From: Phycisphaeraceae bacterium
Lineage (GTDB): Bacteria > Planctomycetota > Phycisphaerae > Phycisphaerales > UBA1924
Assembly (NCBI GenBank): GCA_019636565.1
Contig: JAHBXG010000011.1
Span: forward strand, 45,074 to 109,073
DNA length: 64,000 nucleotides
Direction: 5' to 3'
The notes below the pieces were generated by a model. The model made no database searches and was not told the DNA's origin. It saw only the letters and a program-made list of their open reading frames with translations. Both the position numbers and the translations under genes were made by a program. Positions 36,571 to 44,902 of the stretch are shown one piece after another (within the stretch, counting starts at the first letter, position 1; each line of letters begins with the position of its first letter).

Positions 36571-39291
36571 CTACTTCTGCTTCGCCTTCAGGTCTTCCAG
36601 CGCCTTGAGCCGCTGGGCATGGATCGGGCGATCCGGTTCGAGAATCTGGAGGGCTTCGAGCTGCCATTTGGCGGCATCGAAGTCGCCCCGTTTGATCGCA
36701 ATCGTTGCCGCAAACTCGCGGTTCGAGGCCTCGTACGGCGCCACCGTACACGCCCGTATGGCCTTGGCCCACGCCCTGTCCCACTGGCCCTGCTCCGCAT
36801 ACAGGCGGGCGAGTTGAATGCTCAAACTCGCCGAGTTCTGTTCGCGTGCGTCCAGAAATTCCAGGTGCGGGATCGCCTTCGCGGCGTCGTGCGCGGGTGA
36901 GGATTCGTCAAGAAAAAGGGCCGCGAGCAACTTGTGGGGCGTCGGATCGCCCGGACGAGCCGCCGAGAAGGCCTCGATCAGCGGGATCATCTCCGGCGAA
37001 GCCTTGTTCTTGTTGCCCGTCACGCGGAGTTTGACCGCAACTTCGAGCAGATCGGCGTGGTCGGGATAGTCCTTCAGCCACGCATCAACCACCTCGATCG
37101 TCGGCGGGTCTTCTTCGTGGCCCTCGCCGAGTTTGGTGCGCCATTCTTCCAGAAGCGTCAACAACTCGGGCTGACCGGGCTTGGGTCGCATGCCCCACTC
37201 AATCAACTGTTCGCCGGCCCACGCCTTGAACTCGTCGAGGAACTGCTCGCGCGAGACACCCAGAACGGTCTGGAACGCTTCGGGTTCCCGATCTCCCGCG
37301 GCGTACCGATCCATCAGTTTCAGCGGAGCCTCGGGACCGTACTTCCGCACGATGTACTCGTACATCCACGCGCCCTGCCCATAAGCCTGCGAGCGATCGC
37401 TGGGCTTCTTGGGACGCGTGAACGCGATGTTGATGTCGTCAAGGTCAAAGAGCGTATCGGTCTCGTACGCCCGGGCGAGAATCTGGATGTACGTCCAGTC
37501 GCGCGGCGCATCTTCAAGATAGACGGCCGAGGCCTCCGTGAACCAGTGAGGCAAACGGTTGCTGGTGCGGGCGAGCGTCACGGTGTGCGTGAACTCGTGC
37601 TGCACAACGCGCGCCCAGTCGTACGCCCCGACCGTGTTCTTCTCGCCCAGGCGCGGCGCCTCCATGGCGATGAGCGGCCCCGTGGCCGCCGCCATCGTGT
37701 GCACCTTCGGCATCCCCGTGATGCGCACGCTGAACCACTGGTGATCGGGCATGAGTTCGATCACAGTCTTGAAATCCAGCGGGTAGCGGATTCCCCCGGG
37801 CTTGTCACCCGTCACACGGGCATAGATGCGTTCAAGGATCGGCGGCATCTCGCGCGCCAGCGCCAGATCGACTCCCGGCCGGTAGCGGACGATGAAGTGG
37901 TCGGACTCGATCCGCGAGAATCCCGCGACATCCCGGACGAGTTTCAGGCTGTTGGCAGCGCGAACATTGAACGGGTCGAGCGCTTCCGCCTTTTCGAGCG
38001 CCGCGAGCGCACGCTCATCGCGAGCGGCCTGGACTTCGAGCAGCCCGAGCTCGATCCACGCATCGGCGAGGCGGGGCGCACGCTTGGTGGCTTCTTCCAA
38101 ATAGCGCGCCGCGTCGGCATACTGACGCTGCTCGGAAAGCGCCTTTCCCACATACAAGTAACCCAAAGGCGTGTTCGGCGACAGCCTGTCGAGTTCCGCA
38201 AGCGCACGGTCCGCGCCGGGCATGTCAAATCCGGCCGCGATCGCGGCAGCTTCGAGCGCTCGGGCTTCGAGCTGACCCGGGAAACGCGTCAGCGTGGGCT
38301 TGAGGGCCGCAATAGCGCCCTGCGGATCGCGCTGGCGAAGTCGCAATCTCGCCTGAAGCATGTCCGCATACGGAGCAACCGGCTCGCCCGCCTCGTGCGT
38401 GCCCACGGGCTCCAGTTCGGCCCGATCGATCGGTCCCGCGAGTTCACGGAGTTTCTCCGAGATCTTCTCGGCCTGATCGAAATTGAACGAATCGACCGAC
38501 ATGCGGCCCAGCAGGTAGTACGCCTCCGCCGCCGAAGCGTTGAGATCGAGCGCCTGCTCCAAGGCTTCCGCCGCCTCTGGCCGATTGTCCTTTTCCGCCA
38601 GCAGCATCGCTTCTTCGAGCGGCGCGGTCCAGCAGAGCCGATCGAGCTGTTCGCGCGCCCTGGCGAGCATCGACATCATCGACTGGAAATCCTGCGCGCC
38701 CCTTGCCGGCCCTTCGATCTGCGACTTCAGATGCAGACCGCGCACCCCTTCCACCAGTTCCCACGCAGAGTTCTGCCGATCCTTGATGACGCGCTGCTCG
38801 AGCTGCGCCAGCGTCTTGATCGCCGCATCTTTCTCGCCCCGTACCGACTGCGCCATCGCGATCAGCCGCAGGGCCCGCAAAGTCTGTGTCTTCCCCTCGA
38901 TCGCATTCAGAATCTGCAGCGCGTCGGCGGGCTGTCCCCGAAGAATCAACGCTTCCGCCCGATCAAGCGGATCGGCCTTCGTATCGGCCAGCGCAGGATC
39001 GTCCCACGCACCGCGGGTAATGGCGGCACGCGCACGCCGCGCCACATCAGTCAGATCCTGATCCGTCCAGATTCCATGGCGCACCCGGATATCCGCCCGC
39101 TCGGAATCCGTGAGATACGGGGTATCGAGCAGCCGCTGCACGACCGACGGCGGCCCTGCCTTTTCCTCGCCCGCCTCCGGCGCTCCGATCGCCCGCCCCG
39201 CAACCAGCGCAAACAACGCCAGCGCGAGCGGGATCGTTCGCCGCGGCTTAGCGCCGCGAGTTTCCAACGCACTCGGCTTGGCGAGGTTCAT
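36571..39291 (-). CDS. TPR-repeat protein with gluzincin peptidase domain
   Basis: 906 aa, exported by an N-terminal signal (RTIPLALALFALVAGRAIGA). Multiple TPR-like helix pairs occupy about residues 70-450 and 700-900. Between them is a peptidase-MA-like zinc domain with HEFTH at residues 565-569 and the third ligand Glu586 in LPHWFTEASAVYLED, followed by QGAWMYEYIVRKYG. This fits a periplasmic metallopeptidase with protein-interaction arms. Downstream of the LolA-like gene by 6 bp, so cotranscribed. Confidence 0.88.
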   Translation of the reverse strand: MNLAKPSALETRGAKPRRTIPLALALFALVAGRAIGAPEAGEEKAGPPSVVQRLLDTPYLTDSERADIRVRHGIWTDQDLTDVARRARAAITRGAWDDPALADTKADPLDRAEALILRGQPADALQILNAIEGKTQTLRALRLIAMAQSVRGEKDAAIKTLAQLEQRVIKDRQNSAWELVEGVRGLHLKSQIEGPARGAQDFQSMMSMLARAREQLDRLCWTAPLEEAMLLAEKDNRPEAAEALEQALDLNASAAEAYYLLGRMSVDSFNFDQAEKISEKLRELAGPIDRAELEPVGTHEAGEPVAPYADMLQARLRLRQRDPQGAIAALKPTLTRFPGQLEARALEAAAIAAGFDMPGADRALAELDRLSPNTPLGYLYVGKALSEQRQYADAARYLEEATKRAPRLADAWIELGLLEVQAARDERALAALEKAEALDPFNVRAANSLKLVRDVAGFSRIESDHFIVRYRPGVDLALAREMPPILERIYARVTGDKPGGIRYPLDFKTVIELMPDHQWFSVRITGMPKVHTMAAATGPLIAMEAPRLGEKNTVGAYDWARVVQHEFTHTVTLARTSNRLPHWFTEASAVYLEDAPRDWTYIQILARAYETDTLFDLDDINIAFTRPKKPSDRSQAYGQGAWMYEYIVRKYGPEAPLKLMDRYAAGDREPEAFQTVLGVSREQFLDEFKAWAGEQLIEWGMRPKPGQPELLTLLEEWRTKLGEGHEEDPPTIEVVDAWLKDYPDHADLLEVAVKLRVTGNKNKASPEMIPLIEAFSAARPGDPTPHKLLAALFLDESSPAHDAAKAIPHLEFLDAREQNSASLSIQLARLYAEQGQWDRAWAKAIRACTVAPYEASNREFAATIAIKRGDFDAAKWQLEALQILEPDRPIHAQRLKALEDLKAKQK

Positions 39292-39297
39292 AGAGAG

Positions 39298-40425
39298 TTA
39301 CTTCGGCTGAGGCTTCGGGGGCGGTGTGGTGGAACCCGGGGGAACAGTGTTTTCCGGACGTTGCGGGCGTTGGGTTGCGTCGGAAGGGCGGGTTGTGCCC
39401 GCCGGGGCCACTTCCGGCACGACACGCTGGACATTGGCCTGGTCTTCCGGCTGAGCGTCGGGCTCAAGGCTCCCCCGGTACGGCTGCACGATCACATCCC
39501 ACCCCTGAGCCGGGGTCGTGGTGTCGAACACGCTGGGATCGATCTTGACGTCACCGTTTGTCTTGACGTTGATCAACTGCACCACCGAAATGTCGTCGGC
39601 ACGGTTCACAGTCTTGGCGATGCGAGGGAGCAGACGTCCAGGCTTGCCATCCGGACCCGGCTGCGCGCGATACCACAGCCGGATCTCCTTGAAGTCGTCC
39701 GATTCCAATCGCGGAGTGAGCATCAATTGCACGCAGTCTTCCGCCATCTTCGTGAGTTCCTGCATGCGCGCCGCAGGCATCTCGTCAAAGCCATCCTCGG
39801 GCGAAAGCAACGTGGCGTCGTAGCGTGCGAGAATGTCCGCCTTGCGCTGCCCGATCGGAATCGGCAGCGGCCCTTCGCCGATCTTCAGCGGATCGAAGTT
39901 CTCGCCCGGTCGGACCACCTGCCGCTTCACCATCCGCTTCTCGTCGGGAAATCGCTCAACCAGCCACTCGCCGTCGAAGTTGTACATTTGCTGCTTGTTC
40001 TCAACGCGGTCAGAAAACTGCAAGTTGTCGAAACGGATTCCAAAGCGGCGCTTCCTGGGCCCATTCGCCGCCGCCCGCCCGGTGACATCCTCAAACCAGA
40101 GCATCCCGGTGCGTACCTGCGTGTCGCCCGCGATCGCAAAGTCACGCGTGTAGCGAATGTTGGCTTGCAGGGCGCGGAGATCAGAATCGGCCGTCTCAAG
40201 ATCCGTGAGCAATTGATCGGCCGTGGTATACCCCGCGATCGGCGCATCCGGCAGAATCTTGATCGTTCCGCCCGGAACCGGTTCCGAACGAATCTCCGAA
40301 GGCTGACCGTCCGTCGCCGGGGCTGCGCCGGGCTCGGAAGCAGCAGGCTGGGCGCGCCCGGCCGCTGCAAGCACCCCAATGGCAACCACCACCGCCGCGA
40401 GATGAACGCGAGCGGAAACAGTCAT
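39298..40425 (-). CDS. LolA-like secreted protein
   Basis: 375 aa from ATG 40425 with a signal peptide ending near AAAGRAQP. Residues about 60-300 resemble the LolA/outer-membrane lipoprotein-sorting fold: LLTDLETADSDLRALQANIR, GMLWFEDVTG, RRFGIRFDNLQFSD, YNFDGEWLVERFP and QVRFWYRAQ-like strand IRLWYRAQPG. The C-terminal tail is Pro/Gln/Arg-rich. Family match is by strand pattern, so tentative. Upstream partner of the TPR-peptidase gene. Confidence 0.7.
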   Translation of the reverse strand: MTVSARVHLAAVVVAIGVLAAAGRAQPAASEPGAAPATDGQPSEIRSEPVPGGTIKILPDAPIAGYTTADQLLTDLETADSDLRALQANIRYTRDFAIAGDTQVRTGMLWFEDVTGRAAANGPRKRRFGIRFDNLQFSDRVENKQQMYNFDGEWLVERFPDEKRMVKRQVVRPGENFDPLKIGEGPLPIPIGQRKADILARYDATLLSPEDGFDEMPAARMQELTKMAEDCVQLMLTPRLESDDFKEIRLWYRAQPGPDGKPGRLLPRIAKTVNRADDISVVQLINVKTNGDVKIDPSVFDTTTPAQGWDVIVQPYRGSLEPDAQPEDQANVQRVVPEVAPAGTTRPSDATQRPQRPENTVPPGSTTPPPKPQPK

Positions 40426-40592
40426 GAAAGCGATCTCAGAACGTGGCAAGGTCGAGCCCCTCAATCATGTACGTCCGCGGGGACGTGGTGTGTTCACATT
40501 CGGAAGAATTCCACCGGAGTGCGGCAGCAGAGTCGGATACCGAGGCTCACCATCGTTGGCGGCAAAGAAGATCGGCAGGAGAGAAGGAAAAA

Positions 40593-41567
40593 GTGTTGCC
40601 AAGCCCCCTCAATGGTGCGAATGTATGGGCGGTGAACCTGCAACGCAAAATATGGCCCGCCGCGGCACGGTCAATCGGCCGCCTGGCTCTTGTAGCGGCA
40701 GTTGCCTGCGCACCCGCTGCCCGCCTGCCTGGGGCTCAGCCCGTCGAGCCGCCCGCAATACCGCCTCGGGAGGCACCGGCCGCGAGCGGCCTGGCCCGCC
40801 GCCCCAATCCCCCGCTCGCGGATCGGACTGATTCGGGAACGGCGCTCATTCCTTTCCCGAACCACAAGAAAATGGGCGCGGTGTACCACACCGTTGCAAT
40901 CAGGTCGTTCACGCTCACCGGACCTCTCGCGGGCCTCCGAAGCACCCCAACCAATCTCGTCGGCTACGCCGTCGCCCGCATTCCCATGAACGCCGCCTCG
41001 AACGGCGCGCTCGGTCCCGTCATTGTCGCCGGTCAGTGGCAGATTCCGTGGGCCTCCGTCATCGATGCCGTCACCCTCGCGCGATGGAGCCGAGCCGAAG
41101 GCGGTCCGCTCAAACTGGACGAGTTTCCGGCGATCGCGCTCACCATCCGCAATGCCGTGGACACCAGGCTCCTGTCGAGAGACGAATCCAGTTCGTCCTA
41201 CATGTGCACGATCGTCGCCGATATCACGATCAACGGTCTGACAACCGAGCGTGTGATCCAACGCGCCATCGTCGCATTCACGCGAGGCGCCGCGGCCGAC
41301 CAGACCCTGAAAGGTGAGCAGCTCTCGCTCCGCGCCAAATTGCAGGTGCGCCTCTCCGATTTTTTCTCGTCGCTCCCAGGCGTTGCCGCCTTACCCAACA
41401 TCGAAGTGGATGCGGATCTGCTGCTATCCACCGTCTCTCCGGATGGACAACAAGGCCAGAGCGATCCCGCCCCCGCCCCTCAGGATTCGCCGCCGGCTTC
41501 GGGAGGGTCGGATGCACCCGCTCCCGGCTCCGAGCCCGCGGAAGAGCCGCCAAGCGAGCCAAAATAA
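40593..41567 (+). CDS. YceI-like secreted protein
   Basis: About 324 aa if begun at GTG 40593 (AAGGA 5 nt upstream); GTG 40632 is another possibility and the frame opens at 40443. A signal-like stretch SIGRLALVAAVACAPAARLP follows. The core resembles the YceI lipocalin-like barrel: AIRSFTLTGPLAGLRS, DEFPAIALTIRNAVDT, CTIVADITINGLTTERVI, SLRAKLQVRLSDFF. The end is Pro/Ser/Glu-rich and overlaps the 3' end of ruvX by 88 bp on the other strand. Confidence 0.72.
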   Translation: MLPSPLNGANVWAVNLQRKIWPAAARSIGRLALVAAVACAPAARLPGAQPVEPPAIPPREAPAASGLARRPNPPLADRTDSGTALIPFPNHKKMGAVYHTVAIRSFTLTGPLAGLRSTPTNLVGYAVARIPMNAASNGALGPVIVAGQWQIPWASVIDAVTLARWSRAEGGPLKLDEFPAIALTIRNAVDTRLLSRDESSSSYMCTIVADITINGLTTERVIQRAIVAFTRGAAADQTLKGEQLSLRAKLQVRLSDFFSSLPGVAALPNIEVDADLLLSTVSPDGQQGQSDPAPAPQDSPPASGGSDAPAPGSEPAEEPPSEPK

Positions 41568-41989
41568 TCCCGAAGAATCGCCGCCGCGGCAAGCGCATCC
41601 CGCTTCTGCTTCTTCTGCCCTCGCGTCATGCCGCTTTGCGACATCGACCAATCGGCTTCGACTGACGTCAGGCGTTCGTCGTGATACACAATGTTGCGGC
41701 CGGTCCGTTCCGCGAGCGTGACGCCAAACGCGCGGATCTTCTTCGCCTGCGGCCCTTCCGAGCCATCCATATTGAGCGGCAGGCCGATGACCAGCACGTC
41801 GCAGCGAGACGGTGCCGCCTCGCCAAGATGCTTCAGAATCGCCGCGTGGAGCCGTTCGAGAAGCAGTCTGCCCGCGTCGGCTCCGATCGGGCACTCGATT
41901 GTTTCAAGCGGAGAAACCAATCCCGTCTCGCGATCGCCGAGCGCGAGTCCGGTGCGTTTGTCGCCAAGGTCTATTGCCAGGTAGCGCAA
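41480..41989 (-). CDS. ruvX: RuvX/YqgF-family Holliday junction resolvase-like nuclease
   Basis: 169 aa RNase-H-fold protein. Motif I LAIDLGDKRTGLALGD with catalytic Asp, central VLVIGLPLNMDGSEGPQAKK, motif HDERLTSVEAD with the catalytic glutamate and KRDALAAAAILRDYF with the final acid. Family roles include processing of 16S rRNA and Holliday junctions. The usual 140 aa protein is extended by a low-complexity tail (GSSAGSEPGAG) that overlaps the convergent YceI-like gene. Confidence 0.93.
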   Translation of the reverse strand: MRYLAIDLGDKRTGLALGDRETGLVSPLETIECPIGADAGRLLLERLHAAILKHLGEAAPSRCDVLVIGLPLNMDGSEGPQAKKIRAFGVTLAERTGRNIVYHDERLTSVEADWSMSQSGMTRGQKKQKRDALAAAAILRDYFGSLGGSSAGSEPGAGASDPPEAGGES

Positions 41990-42046
41990 GCGACTTCACG
42001 ATAGCGGCACAGAACAAGCAACGACGACACATCCCGCATCCGAATC

Positions 42047-43213
42047 CTACTTCAACCTCTCCTCAACCTGCCCATGCAGATGCTTGAGGTCCTCGGCCTT
42101 GCTCTTGGGCATGATGAGCGTGGCATCGTCGGTGTGAATGACAATCAGGTCATCCACTCCCAGCAGCGCAACCGTGTGATTCTTCCCGCCATTCACAATG
42201 AGGTTGTTCTTGCCCTGCTGGATCAGCGAGTGGCCCGAACCGTTCGCGGTGCGGTTGCCGCTCGCGTCCGGCGTCAGCGTCTCGCCATACGTCGGCCACG
42301 ACCCGACATCCAGCCACTTCACGTCCATCTGCACGGTGCAGATCGAGTAATCCTTGTCTTTGCTCGCCGGCTCCATGATCGCGAAATCGACGCTGATCTT
42401 CGGCAAGTTCGGATAGACCCGCGCGATCGTCTCCTGCTGCGTCTTGGTCCCCCACGCCTTCTGAATCTCCATCATCCCCGCGTGGCTCTCGGGCTTGAAC
42501 TTCTTGAGCGCCTCAAGAAAGGTCGAGGCCTTCCACACGAACATCCCGCTGTTCCAGTTAAACGAGCCCGATTGAAAGTACGCCTGCGCCCGGGGCAGAT
42601 CGGGCTTCTCCACAAACCGCGCCACATGAAACGCCAGCGACTTCCCGTCTTGCTCGCAGCCCGGGACGCCTCGGATCGGCGTGCCGCGCTCGACATAGCC
42701 GTACCCCGTCGCCGCAAACGTCGGCTTCACCGAAAACGTCACCAGCCGCTTCGGGTCCGCCTCGACAAGTTTGTACCCAAGATCCATCCGCTCCCGAAAC
42801 ACATCCTGCGGCTCGATGATGTGATCCGCCGTGAGCACCGAGAACACCGCGTCCTTATCAAGCTTCTGAAAGACCGCCGCCGCGAACCCCACCGCGTTCA
42901 CCGTGTCCCGCCCCACCGGCTCGCCCATGATCCGCTCATCGCTGAACTCCGGCAGATCGCGCCGGATCACCGTCCGGAACGATTCGCTCGTACAGATAAA
43001 CCGCTTCTCGTGCGGCACAACCCCCTCAAGCCTCCCCGCCGCGATCTCGAGCAGCGACTTCATCTCCAAAGCCCCCTCCCTCTGGGAGGGGGTTGGGGGA
43101 AGGGTGCTCTTCTGCGTCTGTATGAACTTGATGAGCTGCTTGGGCATCTCCTTGCGGCTCATGGGCCACAACCGAGTTCCCGCTCCTCCCGCCATGATCA
43201 TCGCGTATCGCAT
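42047..43213 (-). CDS. manC: Mannose-1-phosphate guanylyltransferase with a repeat-derived insert
   Basis: 388 aa enzyme making GDP-mannose from GTP and mannose-1-phosphate for glycans. ATG 43213 gives the signature MAGGAGTRLWPMSRKEMPKQ; later VLTADHIIEPQDVF, GYGYVERGTPI, FVEKPDLPRA, FNWNSGMFVWKAS and DVKWLDVGSW all fit. It lacks the phosphomannose isomerase cupin of bifunctional enzymes. Residues about 37-49 (STLPPTPSQREGA) are encoded by a 38-bp palindromic repeat inserted in frame between the PKQ region and KSLLEIAAGRL; see 43068-43105. Confidence 0.93.
   Translation of the reverse strand: MRYAMIMAGGAGTRLWPMSRKEMPKQLIKFIQTQKSTLPPTPSQREGALEMKSLLEIAAGRLEGVVPHEKRFICTSESFRTVIRRDLPEFSDERIMGEPVGRDTVNAVGFAAAVFQKLDKDAVFSVLTADHIIEPQDVFRERMDLGYKLVEADPKRLVTFSVKPTFAATGYGYVERGTPIRGVPGCEQDGKSLAFHVARFVEKPDLPRAQAYFQSGSFNWNSGMFVWKASTFLEALKKFKPESHAGMMEIQKAWGTKTQQETIARVYPNLPKISVDFAIMEPASKDKDYSICTVQMDVKWLDVGSWPTYGETLTPDASGNRTANGSGHSLIQQGKNNLIVNGGKNHTVALLGVDDLIVIHTDDATLIMPKSKAEDLKHLHGQVEERLK
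43068..43105. repeat. 38-bp GC-rich palindromic repeat, copy 1 (inside manC)
   Basis: Starts aaagccccctccctctggga and ends gggttgggggaagggt. It matches copy 2 at 44732-44769 at 36 of 38 positions (differing only at positions 15-16). Nine-bp arms CCCCCTCCC/GGGAGGGGG form a hairpin. It lies within the manC reading frame. Confidence 0.9.
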
Positions 43214-43339
43214 GCAGGGGAAGATATGAGGAAACGAGACGAGTCGCCACGAATCAGCCAAGAATTCGAGTCAAAACAACACCATCCGCGCCGCGGCTAC
43301 ATAATTCACGCGCCGCTCTTCCGATAGACTGGCCCCACC

Positions 43340-44191
43340 ATGCCCACTCCAAAAGATCTCGCAATCTTCGAGGGTCATCGCATCCGCCGAGTCTATGACG
43401 AGAACGCCGAAACGTGGTTGTTTTCTGTCGTGGACATCGTCGGAGTATTGACACAGCAGCCGGATTTTCAAGCAGCCCGAAAATACTGGAACAAGCTAAA
43501 AGAGCGGCTCTCCAAGGAGGGAAGTCAGTCGGTGACAAATTGTCACCGACTGAAATTGCCCGCAGCTGATGGGAAAAGCTACCTCACCGACGTCGCAGGA
43601 CCCGAAACGCTCCTGCGTCTAGTCCAAAGCGTCCCAAGCCCCAAAGCCGAACCGATCAAGCAATGGCTTGCCAAGGTCGGCTACGAGCGGATGCAGGAGA
43701 TGAGTGACCCCGCGCGAGCCCTCGACCGGGCCCGCGAAACCTGGCAGAAGCACGGGCGAAGTGAGAAGTGGATTCAGCAGCGAATGACCGGACAGGAAAC
43801 GCGGAACAAGCTGACCGACTACTGGCAGTCGCACGAGATCAAACAGGGGGAAGAGTTTGCGATCCTCACCAACATCATCCATCAGGAGTGGTCGGGCGTA
43901 AGCGTGAAGGATCACAAGGAAATCAAGGGGCTCAAGGGCCAGAACCTACGCGACCACATGAGCGAGGCGGAGTTGATCTTCACAGCACTTGCGGAACTCT
44001 CGACGAGGCAGATCGCCGAAACCACAAATGCGACCGGCATGCCCCAGAACCAGCGCGCCGCCAAGACCGGCGGCAACATCGCCAAGAAGGCGCGACTCGA
44101 ATTGGAAGGAAGAACCGGAAAGCGCGTAGTGACAGGTGAAAATTATTTGCCGCCGAGCCGACGTAAGAAGATTCCAGGTGGAGATCTCTGA
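43340..44191 (+). CDS. DinD/BRO-N-type DNA-damage or phage antirepressor-like protein
   Basis: 283 aa. The N-terminal BRO-N-like domain (LAIFEGHRIRRVYDENAETW, FSVVDIVGVLTQQPDFQAAR, then YWNKLKERLSKEG) is followed by the C-terminal half typical of DinD: LRDHMSEAELIFTALAELST, then a RQIAETTNATGMPQNQ and AAKTGGNIAKKARLELEGRT stretch. E. coli DinD is LexA-regulated and inhibits RecA filaments; BRO-N domains occur in phage antirepressors. No SOS box was recognised. It begins the accessory-looking stretch of the window. Confidence 0.85.
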   Translation: MPTPKDLAIFEGHRIRRVYDENAETWLFSVVDIVGVLTQQPDFQAARKYWNKLKERLSKEGSQSVTNCHRLKLPAADGKSYLTDVAGPETLLRLVQSVPSPKAEPIKQWLAKVGYERMQEMSDPARALDRARETWQKHGRSEKWIQQRMTGQETRNKLTDYWQSHEIKQGEEFAILTNIIHQEWSGVSVKDHKEIKGLKGQNLRDHMSEAELIFTALAELSTRQIAETTNATGMPQNQRAAKTGGNIAKKARLELEGRTGKRVVTGENYLPPSRRKKIPGGDL

Positions 44192-44229
44192 TCCACTTCG
44201 ACCATCCGACATCGCCAAACGGACCAAAC

Positions 44230-44505
44230 ATGCCCCACAATGCTCCAAAACTTGCAGTCCAGATTCCGCGAACGTGGGTGGCAATCGGCACACTCCTTGT
44301 CGCCGTCGTCGTGAGCTGCATCCTCACTCCAAACGCCGTCATCGCTGCCGCCTGCATCTTTGCCCTCGCAGGGTTTCTCGCGGTAATGGGCTTTTACCGT
44401 GGTCCGTTCAAAGCGGCAGGACTTGTCGCAGACGCTATTGTGCTGGTTCTCGCACTTCTGGGCGTCGCTGAGATCTTGGTGAATCGGTTCTGGACCGGAC
44501 ACTGA
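44230..44505 (+). CDS. Small hydrophobic membrane protein, unknown
   Basis: 91 aa with three probable membrane helices: VAIGTLLVAVVVSCILTP, AVIAAACIFALAGFLAVMGF and AAGLVADAIVLVLALLGVAE. The compositional pattern argues for a true gene although it is short. It follows the DinD-like gene by 38 bp on the same strand and converges with the RHH gene. No family recognised; a toxin or holin-like role would be speculation. Confidence 0.58.
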   Translation: MPHNAPKLAVQIPRTWVAIGTLLVAVVVSCILTPNAVIAAACIFALAGFLAVMGFYRGPFKAAGLVADAIVLVLALLGVAEILVNRFWTGH

Positions 44506-44520
44506 AAGACGACGCGTAGC

Positions 44521-44718
44521 TCAAGTGCGATTGGTGTCGCCGACTCCGGCATCGGGTACATCCGTTTCCGCGCGCATCCCCCGCCTCTTCAACGCCTCCC
44601 TCAACAAAAACTCCATCTGCGCATTCGTCGACCGCAGCTCGCTTTGCGCCAGCCGATTGATCTGCTCCCACAGATCCGGCGGTATCCGAAGCAAAATGGA
44701 CTTGCGGTCTTCAGCCAT
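44521..44718 (-). CDS. Ribbon-helix-helix (Arc-type) DNA-binding protein
   Basis: 65 aa from ATG 44718. KSILLRIPPDLWEQINRLAQ followed by SELRSTNAQMEFLLREALKR is a complete Arc/MetJ ribbon-helix-helix, with an acidic tail. The longer frame upstream includes a repeat and was rejected. It lies 184 bp downstream of the SPFH gene, a pairing often seen in other bacteria, and probably regulates it. A repeat copy lies between them. Confidence 0.82.
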   Translation of the reverse strand: MAEDRKSILLRIPPDLWEQINRLAQSELRSTNAQMEFLLREALKRRGMRAETDVPDAGVGDTNRT

Positions 44719-44731
44719 GAATCCGCCTTCG

Positions 44732-44769
44732 AAAGCCCCCTCCCTGAGGGAGGGGGTTGGGGGAAGGGT
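44732..44769. repeat. 38-bp GC-rich palindromic repeat, copy 2
   Basis: Same sequence as copy 1 at 43068-43105 except two bases. Arms CCCCCTCCCT/AGGGAGGGGG with a single central base form a 10-bp stem. Located 13 nt upstream of the RHH start codon, in the gap between SPFH and RHH genes, where it could affect read-through or translation. Confidence 0.9.
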
Positions 44770-44902
44770 TTGTCTTCTCGCTCTCGAGTCCGATCTCCGA
44801 ACTTTCTTCTCGTGCCACGGACTTTGGCTCGGCAAGGTCAGTGCCTCCCGACTCCGTTCGACAAGACGCACACCGACCTCATCGCGAGATCGGTGGCATA
44901 TG

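Noticed and set aside
36934..40635. 1233-aa plus-strand frame opposite the TPR-peptidase and LolA-like genes
   Set aside because: Arg/His-rich shadow with no domain; crosses two real genes.
42074..43327. 417-aa plus-strand frame over manC
   Set aside because: Shadow of the guanylyltransferase; Arg-rich.
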